Below are positions 42,389 through 50,972 of a stretch of DNA of 64,000 bases, piece by piece. Positions within the stretch are counted from its first letter, which is position 1, and the number at the start of each line of letters is the position of its first letter. Source of the stretch: Flavobacterium sp. Root420 (GTDB taxonomy: Bacteria > Bacteroidota > Bacteroidia > Flavobacteriales > Flavobacteriaceae); contig NZ_LMEF01000033.1 in the NCBI RefSeq assembly GCF_001427905.1, positions 124,001 to 188,000 of the forward strand, read 5' to 3'. The position numbers and the translations under genes are program-made. Under the pieces are notes generated by a model. It saw only the letters and a program-made list of their open reading frames with translations, did not search any database and was not told where the DNA came from.

Positions 42389-43051
42389 TTATCTGGGATT
42401 TTCTTCATAATATCGCGCCTCAATTCTTTTAATATCTTTGATTGAATTTTTAGCCCAGGCCAAACGTTTTTCCAGAATTTCTTCTTCTGATAATTGCCAT
42501 TTGATATCTGAATTTCGTAATCGGTTAGTCAAGTTTTGAATGATAATTGCGGCCGAAACCGAGATATTCAAACTCTCGGTAAAACCAACCATCGGGATTT
42601 TAAGAAACCCATCGGCTTTTTGCAGAATTTCTTCAGACAACCCGTCTCTTTCTGTTCCGAAGAATAAGGCACTTGGTTTTGAAATATCAAAATCTTCTAG
42701 CAAACAATCATTTTCATGAGGAGTTGTGGCTATAATTTGATACCCTTGCTCTTTTAAAGTAGAAACACAAGTTGTAATGGAATCGAACTGATTGATGTCC
42801 ACCCACTTTTGAGCGCCCATTGCAATTTCTTTATCAATTTTTTTTCCGTAACGCTGCTCAATAACATTCAATTCCTGAATTCCGAAAACTTCGCAACTGC
42901 GCATAACAGCACTTGTATTGTGCATTTGAAAAACGTCTTCGACCGCGATTGTAAAATGCTTTGTACGGTTGCCCAATACATTTAGAAATCTTTCTTTACG
43001 ATTGTCGGTTAGTATATTTTCAAGAAAAGCCAGGTAATCTAAATCAATCAT
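42389..43051 (-). CDS. TrmH/SpoU-family RNA 2'-O-methyltransferase
   Basis: 220 residues from the ATG at 43051. The apparent longer start is a TTG that lies beyond the -7 element at 43069-43076. SPOUT signatures: AVEDVFQMHNTSAVMRSCEVF, ALFFGTERDGLS, SLNISVSAAIIIQNL (trefoil knot). Likely tRNA (G18)-type 2'-O-methylation. Standing alone, convergent with the YARHG gene. Confidence 0.87.
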   Translation of the reverse strand: MIDLDYLAFLENILTDNRKERFLNVLGNRTKHFTIAVEDVFQMHNTSAVMRSCEVFGIQELNVIEQRYGKKIDKEIAMGAQKWVDINQFDSITTCVSTLKEQGYQIIATTPHENDCLLEDFDISKPSALFFGTERDGLSEEILQKADGFLKIPMVGFTESLNISVSAAIIIQNLTNRLRNSDIKWQLSEEEILEKRLAWAKNSIKDIKRIEARYYEENPR

Positions 43052-43068
43052 TTTGTTTGAGTTTGGCG

Positions 43069-43076
43069 CAAAAATA
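43069..43076 (-). promoter_or_regulatory. -7 promoter element of the RNA methyltransferase gene
   Basis: Minus-strand TATTTTTG, an exact match, 17 nt before the ATG at 43051. Confidence 0.55.
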
Positions 43077-43212
43077 CATTTTTTATCTTTCTTTATAATT
43101 GAGTCCAAAAAGAAGTTTTTATTTCAAACATCGAAAAACTTTAATTAAATTCGTCAATATCTTAAAGAGATGAAAACATAATAACAAAAAATAATTCTCT
43201 TAGAAATAACAA

Positions 43213-43914
43213 ATGAAAAAGAAGTTAGTAGTTTTAACCGGAGCCGGAATCAGCGCCGAAAGTGGTATCAAAACGTTTCGTGACAGCGATGGTTTGTGGG
43301 AAGGACATGATGTAATGGAAGTGGCAACTCCAGAAGGCTGGCGCAAGAATCAGGAATTGGTTTTAGATTTTTACAATAAAAGACGCCAACAGCTCAAAGA
43401 AGTAGAACCTAATTTAGGTCACAAAATTTTGGCCGAATTAGAAAAGAATTTTGATGTTCATATTATCACACAAAATGTGGATGATTTGCACGAACGTGCC
43501 GGCAGTACAAAAGTTTTGCACTTGCATGGTGAATTGTTAAAAGTACGAAGCGTTCAAAATAGAAATCTTATTCTCGATTGGACCAATGATTTATATACTG
43601 GAGATTTAGACCAAAACGGACACCAATTGCGACCGCATATTGTTTGGTTTGGCGAAGATGTTCCGGCATTGGAAGAAGCCATTAAAATTACGGAAACTGC
43701 AGATTATTTTGCCGTCATCGGAACGTCATTACAAGTATATCCTGCGGCTGGGCTGATTTCCTATACTTACAGCATAACACCGGTTTTCTATATTGATCCA
43801 AAACCAATTGCGATTCCGAATATTCAAAATAAAGTTGAAGTAATTGCTAAAATTGCTTCGGCAGGAGTTGCAATTATGAGAGAAAAATTATTTGAAATGG
43901 AGAAAACAATATGA
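43213..43914 (+). CDS. Sirtuin NAD-dependent deacylase, zinc-module cysteines absent
   Basis: 233 residues. Rossmann core LTGAGISAESGIKTFRDSDGLW, TQNVDDLHERAGS and the catalytic HGELL region. FAVIGTSLQVYPAAGL also fits. Unlike most sirtuins, no CxxC pairs are present in the small-domain stretch (VRSVQNRNLILDWTNDLYTG), so it lacks the structural zinc. It is related to CobB and should remove acetyl or short acyl groups from Lys. Its stop overlaps the next ATG (ATGA). Confidence 0.87.
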   Translation: MKKKLVVLTGAGISAESGIKTFRDSDGLWEGHDVMEVATPEGWRKNQELVLDFYNKRRQQLKEVEPNLGHKILAELEKNFDVHIITQNVDDLHERAGSTKVLHLHGELLKVRSVQNRNLILDWTNDLYTGDLDQNGHQLRPHIVWFGEDVPALEEAIKITETADYFAVIGTSLQVYPAAGLISYTYSITPVFYIDPKPIAIPNIQNKVEVIAKIASAGVAIMREKLFEMEKTI

Positions 43915-44603
43915 TATTTCAAAGCTGGTTACAGCTCTTATCTCAATTTAATTTACTGAGTTTATTTATTTTCTTTTTGATCGAAAATTTAGTTCTGATA
44001 ATTCTGTCTATTATTTTAGCCAAAATAATAGAATACGATAATACGAAACTCAACAAAACAGATCGTAAATGGGTAATTGCAACTTTGATCTGCAATACAT
44101 TTATAACACTATTAGGATTTGAATTATATCGTTTTGGTATTATCAAAATAGATTTTTCTCCTTCATTACTTTCAATTGTTACAGATACTTTTTTGTTGAT
44201 TATCGTAATGGATTTTTTTATGTTTTGTTTCCATTTTCTAGCTCATTACTTAAAATGGTTTTCTCCCATTCACAAACTTCATCACACACATGTCGAAACT
44301 AGTGTATATAGCTTATATGTGCTACATCCTGTAGAAACTTTAGGCTTTGGAATTATCTGGTTGTTTTCGATTACGATTTTGAACTTCAATTATCTTAGCA
44401 TTATTATTTATCTAATTTTAAATCTTTCTTATGGAATATTTGGACATTTAAAAACCGACATTTTTCCCGATTTCTGGTATAAAAATTTTGCTACTAAATG
44501 GATCTCAACAACTAAATTTCATTCTGATCATCATAAACATCAATCTCATAATTATGGTTTTTATTTTACCATTTGGGACAAAATCTTTAAAACTATTTTC
44601 TAA
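43911..44603 (+). CDS. Sterol desaturase/fatty acid hydroxylase family membrane protein
   Basis: 230 residues with about five membrane helices. The di-iron His clusters are clear: HFLAHYLKWFSPIHKLHHTH and HSDHHKHQSHNYGFY. Enzymes of this superfamily hydroxylate or desaturate lipids using O2. The substrate here may be a fatty acyl or polar lipid tail; that is inferred. Translationally coupled to the sirtuin gene through ATGA. Confidence 0.85.
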   Translation: MIFQSWLQLLSQFNLLSLFIFFLIENLVLIILSIILAKIIEYDNTKLNKTDRKWVIATLICNTFITLLGFELYRFGIIKIDFSPSLLSIVTDTFLLIIVMDFFMFCFHFLAHYLKWFSPIHKLHHTHVETSVYSLYVLHPVETLGFGIIWLFSITILNFNYLSIIIYLILNLSYGIFGHLKTDIFPDFWYKNFATKWISTTKFHSDHHKHQSHNYGFYFTIWDKIFKTIF

Positions 44604-44661
44604 ATCATACTATTAAGGCATAATATATCTCTTGTAACTTTCAGAAGTTTTAACAATGACT

Positions 44662-44669
44662 TATATTTG
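44662..44669 (+). promoter_or_regulatory. -7 promoter element of purB
   Basis: TATATTTG, an exact match, 25 nt before the ATG at 44695. It overlaps an earlier in-frame ATG (44656), which is therefore not used. Confidence 0.55.
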
Positions 44670-44694
44670 CACCTTTCGAACAAACAACATAACA

Positions 44695-46041
44695 ATGACT
44701 ACTTTAAACGAATTGAATGCTATATCGCCAATTGACGGAAGATATAGAAGCAAAACCCTTTCATTAGCACCTTTTTTCTCTGAAGAAGCTTTAATCAAAT
44801 ACCGTGTATTGGTTGAAATCGAGTACTTTATTGCTTTATGCGAAGTACCATTGCCACAACTTTCAGGTGTAAATCCAGATTTATTTGACAGTTTAAGAGA
44901 CATCTATAAAAAATTCTCTACTGAAGATGCACTTTGGATTAAAGAAACAGAGAAAGTAACGAACCACGACGTAAAAGCGGTGGAATACTTTATCAAAGAT
45001 GCTTTTGAAAAATTAGGTTTATCTCAATACAAAGAGTTCATTCACTTCGGATTAACATCTCAGGATATTAACAATACTGCTATTCCGCTTTCGACAAAAG
45101 AAGCTTTTGAGCAGGTTTATATGCCCTCTTTAATTACTTTAATTTCTAAATTAAAAGAATTAAGTGTAGAATGGAAGGATATCCCAATGTTGGCGCGTAC
45201 GCACGGACAGCCAGCTTCTCCTACTCGTTTGGGTAAAGAAATTTTGGTTTTTGTAGAGCGTCTGGAAGAGCAAATGCGTTTGTTATTCAACATTCCGTTT
45301 GCGGCTAAATTTGGTGGTGCAACAGGAAACTACAATGCACATCATGTAGCTTATCCACAAATTGACTGGAAACAATTCGGAAATAAATTTGTAGAAACAG
45401 ATCTTGGTTTACACCATTCTTTTCCAACCACTCAAATTGAACATTACGATCATTTTGCAGCATTTTTTGATGCTTTAAAAAGGATCAACAATATCATTAT
45501 TGATTTAGACCGTGATATCTGGACATATGTTTCAATGGATTATTTTAAGCAAAAAATCAAAGCTGGTGAAATTGGTTCTTCAGCAATGCCACATAAAGTT
45601 AACCCAATTGATTTTGAAAATTCTGAAGGGAATTTAGGAATTGCTAATGCTATTTTTGAGCATTTAGCTGCGAAATTACCAGTTTCAAGATTACAGCGTG
45701 ATTTAACTGACAGTACTGTTTTACGTAATATTGGTGTACCAATTGGACACACAATTATTGCTTTTGAAGCTTCTTTGAAAGGTTTAAACAAATTGCTATT
45801 GAACGAGGCAAAATTTGCTGAAGATTTAGAGAAAAACTGGGCAGTTGTTGCTGAGGCAATTCAGACAATCCTGCGTCGTGAAGCGTATCCAAATCCATAC
45901 GAAGCTTTGAAAGGTTTAACAAGAACAAATGAAGCTATTGACAAAAAAGCAATTCATAATTTTATTGCGACTTTAGAAGTTTCTGATGCTGTTCGTGCAG
46001 AATTAATGGCGATAACTCCTAGTAATTACACAGGTATTTAA
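44695..46041 (+). CDS. purB: Adenylosuccinate lyase
   Basis: 448 residues from the ATG at 44695 (MTTLNELNAISPIDGRYRS). Fumarase-superfamily signature SSAMPHKVNPIDFENSEGN, with TSQDINNTA and ARTHGQPASPTRLGKE. It splits adenylosuccinate and SAICAR in purine synthesis, cytosolic homotetramer. Full length. A strong terminator follows. Confidence 0.97.
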   Translation: MTTLNELNAISPIDGRYRSKTLSLAPFFSEEALIKYRVLVEIEYFIALCEVPLPQLSGVNPDLFDSLRDIYKKFSTEDALWIKETEKVTNHDVKAVEYFIKDAFEKLGLSQYKEFIHFGLTSQDINNTAIPLSTKEAFEQVYMPSLITLISKLKELSVEWKDIPMLARTHGQPASPTRLGKEILVFVERLEEQMRLLFNIPFAAKFGGATGNYNAHHVAYPQIDWKQFGNKFVETDLGLHHSFPTTQIEHYDHFAAFFDALKRINNIIIDLDRDIWTYVSMDYFKQKIKAGEIGSSAMPHKVNPIDFENSEGNLGIANAIFEHLAAKLPVSRLQRDLTDSTVLRNIGVPIGHTIIAFEASLKGLNKLLLNEAKFAEDLEKNWAVVAEAIQTILRREAYPNPYEALKGLTRTNEAIDKKAIHNFIATLEVSDAVRAELMAITPSNYTGI

Positions 46042-46063
46042 AGAAAACCTAAAATATTTTCTC

Positions 46064-46097
46064 AAAAAAAGCTATCTTTAACGATAGCTTTTTTTTA
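46064..46097 (+). terminator. Terminator of purB
   Basis: AAGCTATC pairs with GATAGCTT around TTTAAC, followed by a T run. Confidence 0.88.
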
Positions 46098-46180
46098 TAC
46101 CTAATAAATCTGATTGGAAGTTAGCCCAGAGTGAAATGGAAAGCCTTTTGTGAAAAAAACTATATTTTTTTGCAGGTGCA

Positions 46181-46199
46181 GAGCGACCGGAGGAAGCTC
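46181..46199. repeat. GAGCGACCGGAGGAAGCTC element, copy 1
   Basis: 19-nt block whose first 18 nt of the reverse complement recur at 58537-58554. It lies within a weak stem (GCAGGTGC...GCAACTGC). Confidence 0.6.
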
Positions 46200-46283
46200 C
46201 TGCAACTGCTTTAAAAATATGTTTTTTGAATAAAAGCTTGAAATGGAAAGCTGGATTGGCTCCTGAACAAAAAATACCACTTT

Positions 46284-48521
46284 ATGATTTCCCTATACGC
46301 TGCTGCAGAAACTACACACCATTTGAAACCTTTAATTAGTGATTTGGGATTAATCCTGATCACTGCGGGAATTGCTGTTTTAATTTTTAAAAAAATGAAA
46401 CAGCCTTTGGTTTTAGGGTATTTGATTGCCGGGTTCTTAGCGGGAAATCATTTTGATTTTTTCCCTTCTATCACCGAAATGAAAAGTGTGGAAGTTTGGG
46501 CCGAAATTGGTGTGATTATTTTGCTGTTTAGTTTGGGACTCGAATTTAGTTTTAAGAAATTAATGAAGGTCGGCGGTACGGCTTCTATCACGGCTATTAC
46601 CCAAATTATAACTATGGTCATCATAGGCTATCTGGTCGGACAATGGATGGGCTGGGCGTCTATGGACAGTATTTTTCTTGGTGTTATTTTATCAATCTCC
46701 TCTACTACTATCATTTTAAAAACCTTTGATGAATTGGGGGTTAAGGCGCAAAAGTTTGCCGGAATTGTTATCGGATCGCTTATTGTTCAGGATATTGTGG
46801 CCATTTTAATGATGGTTTTGCTTTCGACTATTGCGGTAAGTCAGCAATTTTCAGGTAGCGAATTGATGATGTCTGTTTTAAAACTTATTTTCTTTTTAAC
46901 CGTTTGGTTTTTAGGCGGAATCTTTTTTATCCCAACATTGCTAAAAAAAACAAAGCATTTACTAACTGATGAAATGCTGTTGATTATTTCATTGGCCTTA
47001 TGTTTAATGATGGTTAGTTTTGCTTCGAATGTGGGCTTTTCGCCAGCTTTGGGTGCCTTTATTATGGGCTCTATTATTGCCGAAACGACTCAGGCGGAAC
47101 ATATTGAACATTTAATCAAACCTGTAAAAGATTTATTTGGGGCGATATTCTTTGTATCTGTAGGAATGTTAATTGACCCTAAAATGTTATATACACATGC
47201 ACTTCCGGTCGCTATTTTAACACTTGTCACGATTGTTGGTCAATCTGTAAGCTCTACAATTGGAGCTTTACTTGCCGGACAGCCTCTGAAACAATCCGTA
47301 CAAACCGGAATGAGTTTGTCTCAAATTGGGGAGTTCTCGTTTATCATTGCTACGTTGGGAATGACACTTAATGTTACCAGTTCGTTTTTGTATCCGGTTG
47401 TCGTGGCCGTTTCTGCCATAACAACATTTACTACACCGTTTATGGTTAAGTACGCAGTTCCTTTTTCAAATTTTCTGGAACGCAAATTACCTCGAAAATG
47501 GGTTAAAAATATTAACCGTTATAGTGTCAATGCACAAGCTATAAAATCAGTTAGTATTTGGCAAAAAGTATTGAATGCTTACCTTATACAAATTGTTTTA
47601 CATACGGCAATAATTGCTGCCGTCATTCTATTATCATCCAAATTTGTTGCGCCTTTAGTGGCTGACACGAGATTTGGAAATACATTGGCAGCCCTGATTA
47701 CTTTAATTATTATTGCTCCTTTTCTATGGGCTCTTTCACTGCGACGCATAGCTGACGAAGAAGTTGAATTACTGTGGGAGGAACGTAAATATCGTGGCGC
47801 GCTGTTGATGATGATTTTGATCAGGATGAGTTTAGGATTATTTTTCATTGGTTTCTTACTGAATATTTTCTTCTCGCCATTAGTTGCTTTTGTTGCCCTG
47901 ATAATCGCGATTGCGGTATATCAAATATTTCCTAAAAAACTAAATGAACAATATCATCGAATTGAAAGTCACTTTTTAAAGAACTTAAACGATCGTGAAA
48001 ACAAAAAAATAGACAGACGTTACGCCAACTTAATGCCTTGGGACGGTCACATGTCGTTTTTTGATATTGGAAAAGAATCTAATCTGGCTGGAAAAACGCT
48101 GGAAGAATTACGTATTCGTGAGCAAATGGGTATCAATATCGCATACATAAAACGGGGCGATGTTATGATCTCTATTCCCACTAAAAATGAACGCCTGTTT
48201 CCTGGCGATGAAGTATGTGTAATTGGTACAGATGCACAAGTTACCGAGTTTACTAAATATTTAAATCAAAACGAAGTTGAAGCACCTGCATCAATTGAAG
48301 AATCTCAAATTGTATTACGCCAATTGGAAGTTGCACAAGATGAATTTATTGATAAAAGCATTGGTCAGTTTAGAGGAAAAACCGGCGGAATGGTTGTGGG
48401 AATTGAAAGAAACGGAAAGCGAATTTTAAACCCGGAATCCAATATCGTATTAGGAAAAAATGATATTATCTGGGTTGTAGGTGATAAAAAAAGAATGACG
48501 GAGTTAATGAAGAGAACTTAG
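46284..48521 (+). CDS. Kef-type monovalent cation:proton antiporter with C-terminal TrkA-C domains
   Basis: 745 residues. CPA2 exchanger core of about 12 helices (residues 10-395) with LVLGYLIAGFLAG, LGLEFSFKKL and GFSPALGAFIMG. A second hydrophobic section (about 430-560) takes the place of the usual TrkA-N domain. Two regulatory TrkA-C domains are at the end (about 600-665 and 690-740). It exports K+ or Na+ in exchange for H+. Followed by a 27-bp inverted repeat. Confidence 0.88.
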   Translation: MISLYAAAETTHHLKPLISDLGLILITAGIAVLIFKKMKQPLVLGYLIAGFLAGNHFDFFPSITEMKSVEVWAEIGVIILLFSLGLEFSFKKLMKVGGTASITAITQIITMVIIGYLVGQWMGWASMDSIFLGVILSISSTTIILKTFDELGVKAQKFAGIVIGSLIVQDIVAILMMVLLSTIAVSQQFSGSELMMSVLKLIFFLTVWFLGGIFFIPTLLKKTKHLLTDEMLLIISLALCLMMVSFASNVGFSPALGAFIMGSIIAETTQAEHIEHLIKPVKDLFGAIFFVSVGMLIDPKMLYTHALPVAILTLVTIVGQSVSSTIGALLAGQPLKQSVQTGMSLSQIGEFSFIIATLGMTLNVTSSFLYPVVVAVSAITTFTTPFMVKYAVPFSNFLERKLPRKWVKNINRYSVNAQAIKSVSIWQKVLNAYLIQIVLHTAIIAAVILLSSKFVAPLVADTRFGNTLAALITLIIIAPFLWALSLRRIADEEVELLWEERKYRGALLMMILIRMSLGLFFIGFLLNIFFSPLVAFVALIIAIAVYQIFPKKLNEQYHRIESHFLKNLNDRENKKIDRRYANLMPWDGHMSFFDIGKESNLAGKTLEELRIREQMGINIAYIKRGDVMISIPTKNERLFPGDEVCVIGTDAQVTEFTKYLNQNEVEAPASIEESQIVLRQLEVAQDEFIDKSIGQFRGKTGGMVVGIERNGKRILNPESNIVLGKNDIIWVVGDKKRMTELMKRT

Positions 48522-48525
48522 GAAA

Positions 48526-48606
48526 AAGGTTCTAAGGGACTAAGATTCTAAGGTTCTGAGAGTTTAACTCTTAACAAATCTTAGAATCTTAGTCCCTTAG
48601 AACCTT
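48526..48606. repeat. Perfect 27-bp inverted repeat (TTCTAAG words)
   Basis: Arms 48526-48552 and 48580-48606 are exact reverse complements, for instance GGTTCTAAGGGACTAAGATT on the left. The loop also contains related words. It separates the antiporter from the convergent peroxiredoxin gene. Confidence 0.9.
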
Positions 48607-48620
48607 AGTATCTTAGCACC

Positions 48621-49259
48621 TTATTTGTTCGGTTGCGGTGTCATGCGCAAATATGGTTTTATTGGCGTATGTCCTTTTGGGAATTTAGCCGGAATATCAC
48701 TGTCGGGAACCGCTGGTGTAATAACTACATCTTCGCCGTCTTTCCAGTTTGCAGGCGTTGCTACGCTGTAATTTGCTGTTAATTGCAAACTATCAATAAC
48801 ACGAAGCAATTCGTCAAAATTTCTTCCTGTTGAAGCCGGATACGTTAAAGTCAATTTGATTTTTTTATCGGCACCTATTACAAAAACAGAACGCACTGTA
48901 AATTTATCGCTTGCATTTGGATGCAACATATCATATAAAGTGGCTATTTTTTTATCTTCATCTGCAATGATCGGAAAATTTACTGTTGTATTTTGAGTTT
49001 CATTAATGTCTTTGATCCACTCTTTGTGCGATTCTAAGCCATCAACACTCAAAGCGATAACCTTGGTATTTCTTTTAGTAAATTCAGGAAGATAATTGGC
49101 TACTGTTCCCAGTTCTGTTGTACAAACGGGAGTAAAATCTGATGGATGCGAAAATAAAACACCCCATGAATCTCCTAACCATTCGTGAAAATTGATTGGT
49201 CCTTCAGTGGTTTCTGCATGAAAATCCGGAGCTATATCGCCTAATCTTAATGTTGACAT
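48621..49259 (-). CDS. 1-Cys (Prx6-type) peroxiredoxin
   Basis: 212 residues. Peroxidatic Cys46 in HPSDFTPVCTTELG, and no resolving Cys; the C-terminal domain is longer than in 2-Cys forms (VVITPAVPDSDIPAKFPKGH). Family members reduce H2O2 and alkyl hydroperoxides. In this organism bacillithiol (see bshC) may be the reductant; that is inference. Confidence 0.93.
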   Translation of the reverse strand: MSTLRLGDIAPDFHAETTEGPINFHEWLGDSWGVLFSHPSDFTPVCTTELGTVANYLPEFTKRNTKVIALSVDGLESHKEWIKDINETQNTTVNFPIIADEDKKIATLYDMLHPNASDKFTVRSVFVIGADKKIKLTLTYPASTGRNFDELLRVIDSLQLTANYSVATPANWKDGEDVVITPAVPDSDIPAKFPKGHTPIKPYLRMTPQPNK

Positions 49260-49368
49260 AATTATATTTTTTTAGTTCCTCTAAAATTACTAAAAAATAT
49301 AATTAAAAAAACTAAACTCTACTTTTTCTATCAATTTTATTCTAAAGAACTAAAGTAGCTTCAATCTA

Positions 49369-50280
49369 TTAAATAAACTGGACAATAAAATACCAAATAG
49401 CAAGGGTTATAAAAGATATCGGGATCCCGAAACCAATCATCATACTGCTTAATTTTGGTTTTAAGCCATAAGTCGAAGCTAATATCGCACCTGTAATCAT
49501 CGGTGCCATTGCGATTTCTATTATAGTAATTTTAATAGCCTCAGAATGTTGATTGAAAATGAAAACATATAAAACCATAATAATAAATGGTGTTACAATA
49601 AGCCTGAAGAAAAGACCCAATCGTAAAAACCGCCAATGCTGACTTTTTCTATCAAAATTTAATTGTAATCCAACTGAAAACAAAGCTAATGGCGTAACCA
49701 AACTCCCTACTTTCAATAAAACAGACTGAAGGTTTAAATCTAGATCATATTGAAAAACATTTAACGAGCAAGCCACCACAAACGTAATGAAAGGTGGAAA
49801 TAAAATTACTTTTTTAAGAATACTCCACGCATCCGGACTGCCTTTAGAATAAAATGCAGCAACAAAAACACCCAAAGTTGAAACGACAACAAAAGTACCA
49901 GGCTGATCAACCAAAATAGCGGTTTCTAAACCTTTTTTCCCAAATAAAGCTTCCACTATTGGATAGCCCAAAAAGGATGAATTACTTAATCCTGCAGTCA
50001 GAACCAAACAACCAATTAGTTTATTTGACCAGCCCAATCTTCTCCCTAAAAAATGAAAAAAAATAAAAGCCAGAAAAAAACTGATCCAGCCCGCTCCTAT
50101 TGGAAACAGCAGATCATTGTTCCATTTTATCTTTGGAATATGATATAAAGTAATGGCAGGTAAGCATATATAGATGACAATTTTATTGATGCTTTTGTAG
50201 ATATGGGTTGGAAATCGCTTTACATTTTGCAAAAGCAATCCTAAAAACAAAAAGAAGAATATCTGAATAAAGTTGTTCAT
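49369..50280 (-). CDS. AEC-family permease (auxin efflux carrier-like)
   Basis: 303 residues from the ATG at 50280 (MNNFIQIFFFLFLGLLL). Ten helices in two halves, with the conserved NSSFLGYPIVEALFG. AEC proteins move organic acids or amino acid-like anions across the inner membrane; substrate unknown. Divergent from the Rrf2 gene. Confidence 0.85.
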   Translation of the reverse strand: MNNFIQIFFFLFLGLLLQNVKRFPTHIYKSINKIVIYICLPAITLYHIPKIKWNNDLLFPIGAGWISFFLAFIFFHFLGRRLGWSNKLIGCLVLTAGLSNSSFLGYPIVEALFGKKGLETAILVDQPGTFVVVSTLGVFVAAFYSKGSPDAWSILKKVILFPPFITFVVACSLNVFQYDLDLNLQSVLLKVGSLVTPLALFSVGLQLNFDRKSQHWRFLRLGLFFRLIVTPFIIMVLYVFIFNQHSEAIKITIIEIAMAPMITGAILASTYGLKPKLSSMMIGFGIPISFITLAIWYFIVQFI

Positions 50281-50319
50281 AGCGTAGGTTCCCGACAAAA
50301 ATAAGGATTTATAATTTAG

Positions 50320-50440
50320 TAATTAGTGCTTAGTCGTTAGTAATTAGTCTAGTCATTTTTTGAAGATAATTTCACTAAAATCCCTAGACTAATTACTTAT
50401 TTTCCAAAACTAATGACCAAGAACTGATGACTAGGAACTA
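50320..50440. repeat. Intergenic word-repeat (TAATTAGTCTAG / CTAGACTAATTA)
   Basis: GTAATTAGTCTAG near 50340 is matched by CTAGACTAATTAC near 50385. More copies of TTAGT/ACTAA words surround them. It fills most of the divergent gap between the AEC and Rrf2 genes. Confidence 0.65.
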
Positions 50441-50480
50441 AAAAAATGTTAAACTATTTTTTTTGTTCAATTAAACACTT

Positions 50481-50505
50481 TACATTTGTAACATATTTTA
50501 TTACA
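50481..50505 (+). promoter_or_regulatory. Rrf2 promoter with overlapping operator
   Basis: -7 element TACATTTG (50481-50488) is overlapped by TGTAACATATTTTATTACA (50487-50505), which has inverted TGTAA/TTACA ends. A near copy with 17 of 19 identical bases is at 50937-50955 before the next gene. Confidence 0.65.
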
Positions 50506-50507
50506 GT

Positions 50508-50915
50508 ATGATTTCAGGTAAATTTGCCATCACGATTCACATTCTTACTTTACTCACAAAATATCCAAATGATTATTTATCATCTGAATATATTGCGGGA
50601 AGTATTAACCTGAACCCTGTTTTGGTGCGAAAAGAAATTGCCAATTTAAAAGCACATCATATTGTAGAAAGTAAGGAAGGTAAAAATGGAGGAACAAAAT
50701 TAGCGATAGATCCGTCGAATATTTCATTAAAAGAGATATTCGAAATGACTTTTGAAACCATTAATTTGGGATATGCTAAAAATCAGCCGAATCCGGATTG
50801 TCCTGTTGGAAAAAAAATCAATCAAAATTTATCTGCTTTATATGCAGATATGAATCAAAAAGTTAGTTTACAACTAGAAGGAATTTCTTTAGAAGATTTC
50901 TCGAATCAGTTTTAA
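50508..50915 (+). CDS. Rrf2-family transcriptional regulator (YwnA-like)
   Basis: 135 residues. N-terminal winged helix with SSEYIAGSINLNPVLVRKEIANLKA, then the wing SKEGKNGGTKLA and a C-terminal helix. A single Cys98 lies in QPNPDCPVGKKI; this NPxCPVG motif is common in thiol-sensing Rrf2 proteins that lack an Fe-S cluster. It is likely a repressor that senses electrophiles or oxidants and controls itself and the NAD(P)-binding gene that follows. Confidence 0.87.
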   Translation: MISGKFAITIHILTLLTKYPNDYLSSEYIAGSINLNPVLVRKEIANLKAHHIVESKEGKNGGTKLAIDPSNISLKEIFEMTFETINLGYAKNQPNPDCPVGKKINQNLSALYADMNQKVSLQLEGISLEDFSNQF

Positions 50916-50936
50916 AACTATTTTTTTACACAAAAC

Positions 50937-50955
50937 TGTAACATTTTTTATTACT
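50937..50955 (+). promoter_or_regulatory. Second Rrf2 operator, before the NAD(P)-binding gene
   Basis: TGTAACATTTTTTATTACT, 17 of 19 identical to the box in front of the Rrf2 gene, 18 nt before the ATG at 50973. Confidence 0.6.
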
Positions 50956-50972
50956 AATTAAATTATATACTT

